From assembly GCA_031395485.1 (NCBI GenBank), contig JANNUS010000009.1, forward strand, positions 186,001-250,000: a stretch of 64,000 nucleotides of DNA, written 5' to 3'. Shown in pieces: positions 35,389-45,900 of this stretch. Numbering within the stretch: the stretch's first letter is position 1; each line of letters starts with the position of its first letter. Made by a program: the position numbers and the translations under genes. The notes beneath the pieces were generated by a model, which saw only the letters and a list, made by a program, of their open reading frames with translations, had not been told where the DNA came from and did no database searches. This DNA comes from UBA2336 sp031395485 (GTDB lineage: Bacteria; Bacteroidota; Bacteroidia; Cytophagales; Cyclobacteriaceae).

Positions 35389-36264
35389 ATGGCAAGGGCA
35401 TTTATAGTTATAGTTGTGCTTATCGTGTTGCTGGCATCCTGTACCCAGCGAACAATTTGCCCTGCCTATCAAAGTGCTTATATATACGATAAGGAAGAGC
35501 TGAGAAAGAAATTCAGTTATTTTAATGAAGACGCCACACCCAAAGTGTATACGGCCAGTAAAACCAAGTACCTTATTGCGGAGCCAACGTCATACCGGAA
35601 AAAAGTTAGAGGATTAAATACTGTGGCGATGAAGCCTGTCAATCCAATAGTTCCAGATTCACTTAAAGCTGGTGGTGATAAGGTAAAGGATGAGTTTAGC
35701 AATGCTGAGCGAAATGTAAACGACAGTACCGCGGTAATTAACATCGACACGCTCAGTTCTACAGCGGAGGATAGTGTATACGTAATTTCAAAAGAGCGGG
35801 AAGTGTTGGTATTGAAGTATAAGCCGCTGGAGCGCAAATATTATGTTGATACAATCGGCTTTAATTCCGAGCAGGATAATTACATGTGGTATTTGCGAGA
35901 TGTTTTGGTACTACCGGATGCGCGTTTAGCCCAACTGCAAGAAGGCGAGAAGGGTGGAGGAAAAAGCACAGGAGTAAAAAAGAAGAAGGGTAAGGGATTC
36001 TTCAAAAATTTATTTAAGAAAAAGGACAAAGCAAAAATTAAAGAAGACTCCACATTGCATGTGGCCCCTGTGGAAGAGGATTACGGCTACGATGATTTTG
36101 ATGGTAAGAAAAAAGACTCTACAAATGTTACAACACCTCCTCAACAATCTACTGCACCAGCGAAGAAGGGGATATTATCTTTCTTAAAGAAGAAGAAGAA
36201 AACTGAGAAAAAGAAGACCGAGGCAGCACCAGCTAAGAAGGAAGAGGGAGATGATGGCTTTTAA
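35389..36264 (+). CDS. Hypothetical lipoprotein with lysine-rich amphipathic C-terminus
   Basis: A protein of 291 residues. The N-terminus FIVIVVLIVLLASCTQ is a lipoprotein signal with the lipid-bearing cysteine near residue 18. The middle part (CPAYQSAYIYDKEELRKKF, and YYVDTIGFNSEQDNYMWYL) is conserved-looking but matches no family I can name. The C-terminal third is very lysine-rich, with two similar amphipathic segments, GKGFFKNLFKKKDKAK and KKGILSFLKKKKKTEKKK, separated by an acidic linker. These could contact membrane or a nucleic acid/peptidoglycan surface. It is monocistronic, followed by a palindromic spacer. Confidence 0.75.
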   Translation: MARAFIVIVVLIVLLASCTQRTICPAYQSAYIYDKEELRKKFSYFNEDATPKVYTASKTKYLIAEPTSYRKKVRGLNTVAMKPVNPIVPDSLKAGGDKVKDEFSNAERNVNDSTAVINIDTLSSTAEDSVYVISKEREVLVLKYKPLERKYYVDTIGFNSEQDNYMWYLRDVLVLPDARLAQLQEGEKGGGKSTGVKKKKGKGFFKNLFKKKDKAKIKEDSTLHVAPVEEDYGYDDFDGKKKDSTNVTTPPQQSTAPAKKGILSFLKKKKKTEKKKTEAAPAKKEEGDDGF

Positions 36265-36336
36265 TGCTATGTTTTGTGTTAAAGATATTTCTGTTAGGAA
36301 CAAAAATATCGATTACCAATTCAAATTTTAGGGTAT

Positions 36337-36455
36337 CTCTAAAAACCCAAATCAAATGTCAGACTGATCCCGATAATTATAGGGACGAAGTCGATTTAGA
36401 TTACGCATTAAGATAAATATGTTTAGATAGGCTCAACATGACAAATTTTTTAGAG
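36337..36455. repeat. Palindromic repeat element in the convergent spacer
   Basis: The arms CTCTAAAAA (36337-36345) and TTTTTAGAG (36447-36455) are perfect inverted copies about 100 bases apart. Inside is TCCCGATAATTATAGGGA (36368-36385), an 18-bp near-palindrome (8 of 9 pairs) with the same design as the perfect palindrome at 17183-17200. The right part (GGCTCAACATGAC, 36430-36442) resembles dispersed intergenic repeats common in Bacteroidota genomes. It sits between two convergent genes and may also end transcription from both sides. Confidence 0.45.
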
Positions 36456-36462
36456 GCGCCCT

Positions 36463-37161
36463 TTAATCAAATAAGGTAAGATTTCCATACTGATCTGCGG
36501 CTGGTGTTGGAATAATGATGGAGGGAAAGTCATTTTCCGGATTGCCAATTGCCGGTGATACGGTGTACCCAGTCATTTTATCGGATGCGTAACTTATTAG
36601 CAGATCAATTAATTTGTTCTCGGGTGTATTCGGTGATAACCAGATTTCTTCTTGCGCTTTATTGAGTATTACGGGCATTCGCTCGGTCGTGGATGCAACC
36701 AATTCGTTCGATAGCACCGTGATGATCGTAAACGTGTGAACCATCGTGTTATTTTCATCTTCAAACTCTTCCCATAATCCGGCAAACGAACTCAGCTCTT
36801 GATCTATAACAACGAAGCGGCTCGGAATGGCAGTTTTTTTCCCTACTCTTCGCCAACCATAAAAACCATCGGCCGGAATAATACACCGGTGCCGAATGAG
36901 CATTTTCTTTAACATCGGTTTTTCAAGGAGTGTTTCTAACGAAAGGTTTATAATTTTTTCACCCAGGTTTTTGTTGTGCGCAAAAAGCGGAGGACGACCC
37001 CAGTAGAACCACGATAAGCCCTGCCGGGCTGCGCCTGTAATTACCGGTAGCAGTTGCGTGGGTGACGCATTGAAACGAGGTTTAAAATATTCAGGAACTT
37101 CAGCCGAAAATCTTTCGGATACCATACTGGCAGAAGCAGTAAGACTGTACCTGTCAATCAT
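36463..37161 (-). CDS. SOS-response-associated peptidase (SRAP/YedK/HMCES) family, catalytic residues lost
   Basis: A protein of 232 residues with clear SRAP fold sequences: PRFNASPTQLLPVI (29-42), RHRCIIPADGFYGWRR (90-105), AGLWEEF and ERMPVIL (160-166). Active members start with Met-Cys: Cys2 forms a covalent link with abasic sites in single-stranded DNA, helped by an Asn, a Glu in FYEW and a His in HDRMP. Here residue 2 is Ile (MIDRYSL), FYEW is FYGW (Gly102) and HDRMP is TERMP (Thr159); only the Asn (Asn72) appears kept. DNA cross-linking is therefore unlikely, and binding or a structural role is possible. It follows the YheT-like gene by 6 bases, suggesting one transcript. Confidence 0.88.
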   Translation of the reverse strand: MIDRYSLTASASMVSERFSAEVPEYFKPRFNASPTQLLPVITGAARQGLSWFYWGRPPLFAHNKNLGEKIINLSLETLLEKPMLKKMLIRHRCIIPADGFYGWRRVGKKTAIPSRFVVIDQELSSFAGLWEEFEDENNTMVHTFTIITVLSNELVASTTERMPVILNKAQEEIWLSPNTPENKLIDLLISYASDKMTGYTVSPAIGNPENDFPSIIIPTPAADQYGNLTLFD

Positions 37162-37167
37162 ATAAAG

Positions 37168-38106
37168 TTAGTGCTTGAAAAAACTGATCGCTCGCTCTTC
37201 CGACCAATATAAACCATTTTTATTGATTTGGGTAAATCCTACATGCCCACCATGATCTGGACTTTCAAAGGTCACATACGGGTGTTGCTGTAACAATTGG
37301 TGAGGGTAGCACTCGGGACTGAGAAATGGATCATTCGCAGCATTGATGATAAGGGTTGGAAGTTTAACAGACTGAACAAATCGTATTGCGCTGCACTGGT
37401 GATAATAGTCGAGAGCATCTTTATAGCCATGAATGGGTCCCGTGAAGTGGTCATCAAATTCTCGAAGTGTGCGTACCTTTTCCAGACGTTTGATGTCAAG
37501 GCCTTCCATTACCTGCGATTTATGAATTACCTTTTTACGAAGACTTTTAAGAAAGCGTTGCGAGTATATCCAGTTCGAAGGCTGCGATATTTTTTCGCAA
37601 CTGGCGCGCAAGTCTAGGGGTACAGAAAATGTGATGGCTTTTTTAAGTATTTCGGGTCGCGCTCTTTCTTCCCCAAGATATTTCAAGGTTAAATTTCCTC
37701 CTAAGCTAAAGCCAACAAGGTAAATCTCACTGTACTTACCCGTACGTTGGGCATGATCGATAACGACAGCTAAGTCATCGGTGGCACCACTATGGTAAAA
37801 ACGTAATTTTTTATTTAGTTCTTCACTGCACCCGCGATAGTTCCAGGCTAGTATGTCGTAGCCATTTCCATACCCTGCGCGCGCCATACCTTTTATGTAC
37901 GAGCGTTGCGTGTTTCCTTCTAATCCGTGCGAAATAATAATAAGCTTAGTTGACTTTTGCTTTAGCCAGTCAATATCCAAAAAATCATCATCCGGTGTAT
38001 TGATGCGCTCACGCTGGTAGGGTTGTAAACTCACCTTTCGTAACAACGATGGGTATATTGTTTCGAGGTGAGAGTTGAAAAGGATGCTAGGGGGGTTGTA
38101 ATTCAA
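37168..38106 (-). CDS. Alpha/beta hydrolase, YheT family
   Basis: A protein of 312 residues. The family opening NSHLETIYPSLLRKV and the hydrolase features are present: ISHGLEGNTQRSYIKGMA (oxyanion region), nucleophile Ser134 in GFSLGGN, the acid loop NAANDPFLSPECYP and the catalytic His in PDHGGHVGF. YheT/EMB8 proteins are esterase-like enzymes of uncertain substrate. The gene starts a likely two-gene operon with the SRAP-like gene. Upstream lies a palindromic repeat of about 100 bp. Confidence 0.88.
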   Translation of the reverse strand: MNYNPPSILFNSHLETIYPSLLRKVSLQPYQRERINTPDDDFLDIDWLKQKSTKLIIISHGLEGNTQRSYIKGMARAGYGNGYDILAWNYRGCSEELNKKLRFYHSGATDDLAVVIDHAQRTGKYSEIYLVGFSLGGNLTLKYLGEERARPEILKKAITFSVPLDLRASCEKISQPSNWIYSQRFLKSLRKKVIHKSQVMEGLDIKRLEKVRTLREFDDHFTGPIHGYKDALDYYHQCSAIRFVQSVKLPTLIINAANDPFLSPECYPHQLLQQHPYVTFESPDHGGHVGFTQINKNGLYWSEERAISFFKH

Positions 38107-38158
38107 GTGGTAATTTTAGATTTAAGAGTTGGACTATACCTGAACTTAGTATCAACGT

Positions 38159-38261
38159 CATTTCGCAGCGAACCTGACGAAGGAAGGTGAGCGGAGAAAT
38201 CCCTTGAAGGTTACACGATAGGGGGATTTCTCCGTCCTGCCTGTGGTTGGACTGCGAAATG
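38159..38261. repeat. Nested palindromic intergenic repeat
   Basis: Outer arms CATTTCGCAG (38159-38168) and CTGCGAAATG (38252-38261) enclose inner arms CGGAGAAATCCC (38192-38203) and GGGATTTCTCCG (38223-38234). All are perfect. The 103-bp unit between two genes on the same strand resembles the GGAGAAATC/TTTCG-type dispersed elements seen in many Bacteroidota. No open reading frame or target duplication is evident, so its mobility is unproven. Confidence 0.6.
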
Positions 38262-38306
38262 GCGAAGAAATGCTATCTAGGACTCATTGTTTGGATACTT
38301 GGTTTG

Positions 38307-38828
38307 CTAAAAATCTAAAATCAATCTGAGGTGTGCATGATGGTGTTCGCCATGCCAGGCATACAGTGCCAAGAGTCTGTCTAAGCGCACATGTTTTCCA
38401 GTTTCTGGGTGCGTAAAACTTTTTTGAAGGTCATCGATTGATAATGCCCGCAACAGGGTTACCCATTTGGCATGAAGAGCCTTCAGCACGGCCACCGAAA
38501 GGGCAGCGTCTTGGTTTGTTTCAGGTGTTTCGGCCCACGCTTTTTCATTGTAGGCTTTGATGATGGGCATATCTTCTGTGAGTGTCCATTTAAAACGGAT
38601 GTATGCGTTCATGTGGCTGTCGGCAATATGATGTATTAACTGGCGGCCCGTCCAGCCACCCGGACGATACGGAGTATTGATGAGGGTTGGAAAAAGTTTT
38701 TTATAGGCTTCTTCTATTCTAGAAGGTACGTTTTCAATAGAAAGAATCAGCGCAGCTATTTCTTCGGAAGTGTACGAATCTTTTGGTGTGAATTTTCCTA
38801 TTGGGTATTGTAGTCGTTCATCCGGCAT
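38307..38828 (-). CDS. YfiT/DinB superfamily putative metal-dependent hydrolase
   Basis: A protein of 173 residues. It starts with RLQYPIGKFTPKDSYT, the family opening. A three-histidine metal site is consistent with YfiT: His67 (HHIADSH), His159 and His163 (WHGEHHHAHL), likely binding nickel or zinc. The DinB/YfiT four-helix fold includes thiol (bacillithiol-type) transferases, so a thiol-dependent detoxification role is possible but unproven. Its start overlaps the end of the terC-like gene by 11 bases, suggesting translational coupling. Confidence 0.9.
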   Translation of the reverse strand: MPDERLQYPIGKFTPKDSYTSEEIAALILSIENVPSRIEEAYKKLFPTLINTPYRPGGWTGRQLIHHIADSHMNAYIRFKWTLTEDMPIIKAYNEKAWAETPETNQDAALSVAVLKALHAKWVTLLRALSIDDLQKSFTHPETGKHVRLDRLLALYAWHGEHHHAHLRLILDF

Positions 38829-39618
38829 GTACTTCTTCTTCGGTTTCGGTTTCTTTAATTTTCTTTTTCTTACTGCTGCCGCGCACCCGTATGTTCACGA
38901 ATTCAATTAACAATGAGAACGCCACCGCGAAATACATGTACCCTTTTGGTATGTCGTACTCCCAACCTTCCAGAAAGAGCATAAACCCAATGAGTATAAG
39001 AAAGCCCAGTGCCAATACCTCCATAGACGGATGTTCATGAATGAAATCACTGATTCTTCCGGAGAAGGCCATCATAATACCGATTGAAATAACAACGGCA
39101 ACAATCATAATAAGTACCTGATCGGTTAACCCTACCGCGGTTAGGATGGAATCGAACGAGAAAATTATATCGAGGAAAATTATCTGAATGATAATGTTTG
39201 TCATGTTTACTTTTTGCTTCGATCCCCCGCCAATCTCTTCTTCGCCTTCCATTTCATGACCAATTTCGCGCGTACTCTTGGCAATTAAAAACATACCGCC
39301 AAACATCAATATAAGATCACGCCCACTAAAAGGATGGTCGTGCATACCCATAAAATCGAGTGCTTTTTGTGAAACAATATCAGAGACGGAGAACAGCGGC
39401 TCGGTAAACGTAATCACCCAGGTTATGCCCAACAGCAATAAAATACGTACGATCATGGCCAGTGCCAACCCAATGTTTCGGGCTTTAGCGCGCATATCTA
39501 ATGGTAGCTTGTTCGAGACAATGGAGATGAAAATTACGTTATCGATACCCAAAACCACCTCAAAAAAGGTAAGTGTTAGCAGGGCTAGCCATGTTTCGGC
39601 TTTAAGGAATATCTCCAT
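38818..39618 (-). CDS. TerC family integral membrane protein
   Basis: A protein of 266 residues with about seven membrane helices. Family markers are FFEVVLGIDNVIFISIV, the loop FSGRDLILMFGGMFLIAKSTREI and IIQIIFLDIIFSFDSILTAVGL with acidic residues inside helices. TerC proteins are linked to tellurite resistance and to metal (manganese) export or metalation of secreted proteins. A basic tail (RVRGSSKKKKIKETET) follows the last helix. It is the first gene of a two-gene operon with the YfiT-like gene. Confidence 0.9.
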   Translation of the reverse strand: MEIFLKAETWLALLTLTFFEVVLGIDNVIFISIVSNKLPLDMRAKARNIGLALAMIVRILLLLGITWVITFTEPLFSVSDIVSQKALDFMGMHDHPFSGRDLILMFGGMFLIAKSTREIGHEMEGEEEIGGGSKQKVNMTNIIIQIIFLDIIFSFDSILTAVGLTDQVLIMIVAVVISIGIMMAFSGRISDFIHEHPSMEVLALGFLILIGFMLFLEGWEYDIPKGYMYFAVAFSLLIEFVNIRVRGSSKKKKIKETETEEEVHAG

Positions 39619-39653
39619 GCAATACGGGCTGGGTTGAGTGGTTGTTTAAGGTT

Positions 39654-39684
39654 TAAAAATAGGATAAGTAATGTATTCTTGCAA
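39654..39684 (-). promoter_or_regulatory. Promoter for the terC-like operon
   Basis: On the minus strand TTGC (39684-39681) is followed after exactly 19 bases by TATTTTTA (39661-39654), one mismatch from TAnnTTTG. The start codon lies 36 bases further on. The spacing is ideal for a Bacteroidota promoter. Confidence 0.5.
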
Positions 39685-39971
39685 CCGATATTGTGCTTTT
39701 AAGTGGTTGATTTTTAGGATAATAGTGGTTAAGCAAGGTTACTTTTTAAATCCCGGATGAAGTAATTAGGTACCCTAAACATTTGGCGAGTGGGAGATGA
39801 TGCTGTTTAATGGGGGTGAAGCAATAAACGCGTTTTTCGAAACACGGGATTGCTTCGCGCCACCGCACCATCCAGTCCTTCCGCTCGCAAAGACGGTGAA
39901 TTGCCATTGGGTTGCGAATAAAAAAGCCACCCATTGCTGAGCGGCTTCTGTTTATTAAAATTAATTGTTTG
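39685..39971. other. Non-coding spacer with decayed repeat-like sequence and terminator
   Basis: Together with the promoter, this completes a 353-base gap without a gene. Around 39838-39900 the text CGGGATTGCTTCGCGCC and CGCTCGCAAAGACGG resembles dispersed intergenic repeats of Bacteroidota. From 39924 to 39947 the 5-bp arms AAGCC and GGCTT, with an A-run on the plus strand (T-run on the minus strand), form a weak terminator for the large minus-strand gene ending at 39972. No credible gene is seen. Confidence 0.4.
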
Positions 39972-42900
39972 TTATGGATGCACCACCATAATTTTTCTTC
40001 GTGCCACTCCGCCATCGGGTGTGCCTATTTGCATAATGTATACACCGCCTGTCATGTCGGTTGTATTTATTGATTTAGTTTGTTCGCCAACACTCAGTGT
40101 ATTTTGATACACCGTTCTTCCGTAGGTATCGAACATGGCAACCGGAGTATTTTTTGTTACCGCTGCCGGCAATTGAATAGTTACCGCATGGTTGGCCGGG
40201 TTGGGGAAGAGGCTAATCTTATCGGCATATGCAGGATTTTCGATTCCGGTGATCGATCCAGGATCTGGTAACGGACCGGGGGTAAGATTTAGAATCGCCT
40301 GGTATACTTCACGGGTATTTTCATCCTGTACAAAGGCGATCAGTGCCAGATCGGTAACATCAATCAGCGGGTTTTCTAACCGAACGCTATCGACAATCGT
40401 AATCGTTGTGCCTTGTACCATGGGTGTAGTTAACATTGTACCAATGGCTGAGGGAATAAGTTTACGCACAACAAATTCATTGTTCTTAATGGTGTTAACA
40501 GTTTTCTCTACCGCGGCAATGTGTAGTATGGGTCTTTCATTTCCCGGTATACCCACTTCGGCATCTACGGTAACGGAAACTTTTAAGTACGATAGATCAG
40601 TAGAAGCTAACGTGATGGCGGTTAATTTATACGGAGAAGTTTTAAGCCCTTGTTTCGCGATGCGCGTGGTTGCCCAACCCAGGTTACTAAAGTTTCCACC
40701 ACCACCGCTTGCACCATCTACATAACCACGTGGCAGATACTGATCGGTTAATGGTATGCCATAAAAGGCAGCCCGTGCCGATGGATCGGCCGTATTTACG
40801 GGGTAGTTGTCATCATTGCCGGGGTAACCCAAGTGGTATTGAAGTGTTGCCGTTTCAATAGGGTCGAAGGTCTTAAAACCAGTATCGTTCGCATCAAAGT
40901 CCGGATCGTTTTCGTTGGTAAAGTTTTCAACTAACGAAATTCTGTTTCGGCTTTCTATTCTCAAATTGTTAAATCCAAAGCCTTCGTCCTCTACATCGAG
41001 GTTACTTTTAAAGGCCATTCTAAATCGAACATTTTGCCTGTCAGTTTGTGAAAGCGGTCCAATATTATCGAGTGCTCGCCTTACCTGTACCAGTGTGTCG
41101 CGATCCACCAGGTTATCGGCCAAATCGCGGGAGTTACCTGCCCAACCAATAATGCTATTGCCAACAACCACAGAAGCGTTAAACCAATTTGAGCCTGAAT
41201 TTATTCCCCCTAATGGAGCCCAGTTTACACCTCCATTTTTCGACCACTCCAGAACCAAACCATCGCGATCGGATTTCATTATGAAATCCATTGAAATAAC
41301 CGGCCTCTCTACCCCTGAAATGTCGAAGCATGGACTATTAATAACGGATTCTTCACCGGGATTATAATCTCCCGCGCCATTGGTGACCCAGGCCGGAGTT
41401 GTAAACTTTCTCATTACGGTATCGGGTGCAGTAGGCAGTATGAAATTCCAGGTTGAGTTGCCCGCAATATCATTTAACTTCCAAAGCCCATCTCCACCAC
41501 CAAGCGAAGCCATATCATACGGATTCAACGTTGTATGTGTTAGAAAATCTAAGATAGTAACCGTAGTAGAGTCTGTGTTGAAGCAAGTCTGTGGTGTTGT
41601 GGCTGTAACTTTAACAGTGTAGTCACCAACGCCTGTTCCTGCATTGTTAAATTGATGTGTAGTATTTTGAAAAGCTCCGGGGCCTACTAGAGGCGAGCCA
41701 TCACCAAAATCCCAGGTAAATTGACTACCAGGGATCGTACTGGTAGCATTAAATTCAGTAAGGTCAAGATCGCAAACAAATCTATGGGTAAAATCTGGTT
41801 TGGGGTTAGGGTTTACTTGAGCTGTATTAACTGAATTATTTATGCATCCTAAACTATTTGTAACCGTTAAGCCAACAGAGAATGCAGGCTTTAAGGAAGC
41901 ATCCACCCCATAGTTGTAATCAACTAAATTATTATCTGTTAAAACACTATCCTGCCCGTCACCAAATGTCCAGGCATATGTAGTATAGGGAGTCAATGTA
42001 ACATCGAGCGGACCTGTAAAAGTAAAGACTCTGTTATCGCAAATAGAGGGTACTATAAACGTAGCATTAGGAGCAGCCTTAATCGTAATATCAACAGGTG
42101 TAACATCGCCTTCACAACCTTTATTATTCTGTGTAACAAAAAACGTTTTTACTAAAGGTACTAATCCTGTAATTGCAGGAGCAACAAACCCTCTGAAGTT
42201 AATTGAGTCTAACACGGGTGTTGTAGGATTACTATTTGGATCAAGCTCATACCAGTATGGATTGGTGGCTGGCCCATTCCTAGTTGCATCAATTGTAAAA
42301 CTCCCAGGAAGGCCAGTTGTTATTTGACAATACTCAACATTGGGCGCAGTGGGAGCGGCAGGCTTTTTCACCCAATTGAAATTTCTGCTTACAGTATTAG
42401 TGCAACCATTATAATCATCGTAATTAAGTGTTACTGTCAGTGGGATATCATTAAACGCTGTACCCGTAAGCGAGGCATGACCGGGATTAAAGGTGTTTCC
42501 AGAAATAGCGGCTGCATAAGGAGGTGGTATTGCAAAACTATTAATAGTATAGCCGCCAACAGATTGTGTGAGTGGTATGGACGTTGCATTTGAGCAAACA
42601 TTTTGTCTGTCAGTAATTCCTAAAATATTTGGAGGCAGGCCAAGCGGTACTACACGGAAGTAGTTATACAGAATTGCCTCATCCACATATCCGGGATAGG
42701 TTAACGGAAGTGCTAGTTTGCTGGCATCCGCGCCAAACACGGCAATATAGTAATATGCGTTAGGCGGTTCAATTCCGTGGTTTGCCACTAATTCGGTAAC
42801 ATTTAACCTATACATGTTGGGTTGACCACCTGGATTTGGTCTGTAGAGTGGCTCGAGCTGTGGCTGAATTGTAGAGTCGTAATAATTAAAAACATAATAG

Positions 42901-45900
42901 CCTAATCCCGCATCGTACGTATATTTTAAAAATCTAAATCGCGTAAAGGTGTAAGTAGGGTAATATGTTGTGAGGTATGTACTGCCCGATCCGCTCAACG
43001 TAAGATCACCACTTGCTCCGGCATTTTCGCAATAAAATGGGTCAAGGTTGCTGATAAAAGTTGATGAAACCCTGAAGTTAAGCGTTGTGCTATTAACACA
43101 TGTTCCATTATTGAAGGAATATGTTATTGTGTGAACACCATTAGCAGCCAACTGTGGATTGAAGTAGTATTTATTGCTATCGGAAAGCGCAACAACCCCT
43201 GGACCTGAGAAAGTAGCACCCGCACTAATAAGTTGACTGGGCGATCCGTTTAATTCAAATAACTGATTTTGATTGGTGTATTCTGTTTGAACAGAAGGCG
43301 CCCCCCCAACAGGCTGAAAACTTACTGCAAAAGATGGGTTGGTCGTTATAAACACCGAGTCTTTTGCTTCATTAGCAGAGTTGTCAGTTAGGGTCAGAAC
43401 ATACCAACCAGTTCCTGCAGGGTGTGCTGGAAAAATCGTAGGGCTTGAACTATTATCGGTAAAGGAATTTGGTCCACTCCATGAAAACTGATAAAAACCT
43501 GTACCACCACTAGTTTGACCTATCAGTATAGAACTGTTGCCTGCACAAATTGAAGTACTTGTAGCAAATACATTTGCTGCCAGCGAAGCTACTGTTAAGG
43601 TAATAGGAGGTGAAGTAGCATTAAGCGTTTTAGTTGTACAGCCCGTTCTGGAAACATTAATTTCATAGTCGTAGTCTCCAATGTGTGTAAAGTCGGGGTC
43701 AGCGCCTTCCGAAGTATTTAGGATAAGGTCTACACCGGTTCCGGTAGCTTGATGCGCAATATCGGGCAGCGTTAGGGTATGGAAAGCAACAAAAGGTGCA
43801 GGAGCTGCAGTAAGTGTTAAGTCATACGTAAAACCATTTTGTGCATTATCAATCAATACATTCACACTCGTATTTTGTGCCGGGCTTAGCGTGGCGGGTG
43901 TAACGGCTAATGTTTGATCAATAGCGGGGTATACCGTTAAGTCAGATGCCGAATTGGCACTCACTAAATCGCTGTTGTTATTCCTAACAGTAATGGGCCC
44001 GGTTGTAGCCGTGGGTGGCACTGTAAATACAACCTGGGTAGCGTTATGCGAAACTATATTTAAGGCAGAAATAGCTACACCGTTAATGGTAACAGTTGGT
44101 GTTGCAGTTCCCGTAACTGGGTTTCCGGTTCCTTCAAACCGAAGCCCGGTAATGGTTACATTATCGCCAATACACGTACTGCCAGGGGCAAAGCTTGTTA
44201 TGGATGGTCGGGTTTCTGTTGTAAAGGTTATGCTCGATGCGGTGGTTGCATTGTTCGCACCATCTTCTACAATATTCATTTCCACATAATAAACCTGATT
44301 CGATGCTAACGTAGCATTTGGGTTAATGGTAATTATTGTGTTTGCACCATTAATAGTGGCTGTGAATGGAACCGGTGCGCCTCCATTATTTGTTAGTTTA
44401 AGTTCGACTAAGCCTCCTTCAATATCGGCAGCTAAAATTGCCGAGTTATCGGTCTTTCTAATAGCCTCGTTGAAAGTAAGTGTAATATTGCCCACCGCTG
44501 AAAAATTGGTAGCACTATTTAACGGATTAAAAACAACCGAAGGTGGCTGTGTGTCACCTGTAGTAAATGTTATACTCGTAGGGTCGGGGCTAATCAAGTT
44601 GTTGCTGGCATCTTCTACCCCAACAATAGCAACATAAATTACAGTGTTGCCAGGCAGGGTTGCTGTTGGGTTTATGGTTACTAAATTGTCGCCCACATTA
44701 ATGGTTGCATCGAACGGAATATTGGCACCAAACGCGTTTGTTAATTTAAGTGTAATCCTTGCATCAATCGTTGCATCGTCCAGGTTTACATCATCAGAAG
44801 CCCTGCGAATGGCTTCATTAAAACTAATTGTAACATCAGCCGTTTCAAGTACTCCCGTTGCAGAGTTTAGTGGTGTAAATGTAAGTACAGGTGGCAGTAC
44901 ATCTGCAGTAGTAAATGTAATGTTGGTAGCGGTAGTCGCGTGATCGGTAATGTCCTCTACCGGATTTATTTCAAGATAGTAAACTGTGGTGCTTGCTAAA
45001 TTTGAAGTAGGATTTACCGTGATTATTCTATTTGTTCCATCAATGGATGCCGTGAATGGTTCTGGGGCACCTCCATCACTGGTTAGTTTAAGTTCTACTA
45101 ATGTTAATAAATCTCCTGCGGTGATGGCAGCATCATCTGTTTTCCGAACAGCCTCATCAAACGTTATTGTCAGGTTGCCAGAAACTGAAACTCCCGTTGC
45201 GGTATTTAATGGATTAAAAACTATTGTGGGAGGCTGTGTGTCGCCTGTGGTAAATGTTATACTGGTTGGGTCGGGACTAATCAGGTTGTTGCTGGCATCT
45301 TCTACGCCAACAATGGCAACGTAAATTACTGTATTGCTGGGCAGAATTGCCGTTGGGTTTATGGTTACTAGATTGTCACCGCCATTGATGGTTGCATCAA
45401 ACGGAATGTTGGCACCAACTGCGTTTGTTAGTTTAAGTGTAATCCTTGCATCAATGGTTGCATCATCCAGGTTTACATCATCTGAAGCTCTGCGAATAGC
45501 TTCATTAAAACTGATTGTTATATCAGCTGTTTCAAGTACTCCGGTTGCTGAGTTTAGCGGTGTAAACGTAAGTACAGGTGGGAGTACATCTGCAGTAGTA
45601 AATGTAATGTTGGCCGCGGTAGTCGCGTGATCGGTAGCGTCTTCTACCGGATTTATTTCAAGATAGTAAACTGTGGTGCTTGCTAAATTTGAAGTAGGGT
45701 TTACTGTGATTATTCTATTAGTTCCATCAATGGATGCCGTGAAGGGTTCTGGTGCACCTGCATCACTGGTTAGTTTAAGTTCTACTAATGTTAATAAATC
45801 TCCTGCGGTGATGGCAGCATCATTTGTTCTCCGAACGGCTTCATCAAACGTTATTGTTAGGTTGCCAGAAACTGAAACTCCCGTTGCGGTATTTAATGGA

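Noticed and set aside
39746..40015. Small minus-strand frame of 89 codons over the end of the adhesin-like gene
   Set aside because: It crosses a terminator-like hairpin and repeat-like spacer and overlaps the T9SS coding end in another frame; no family features.
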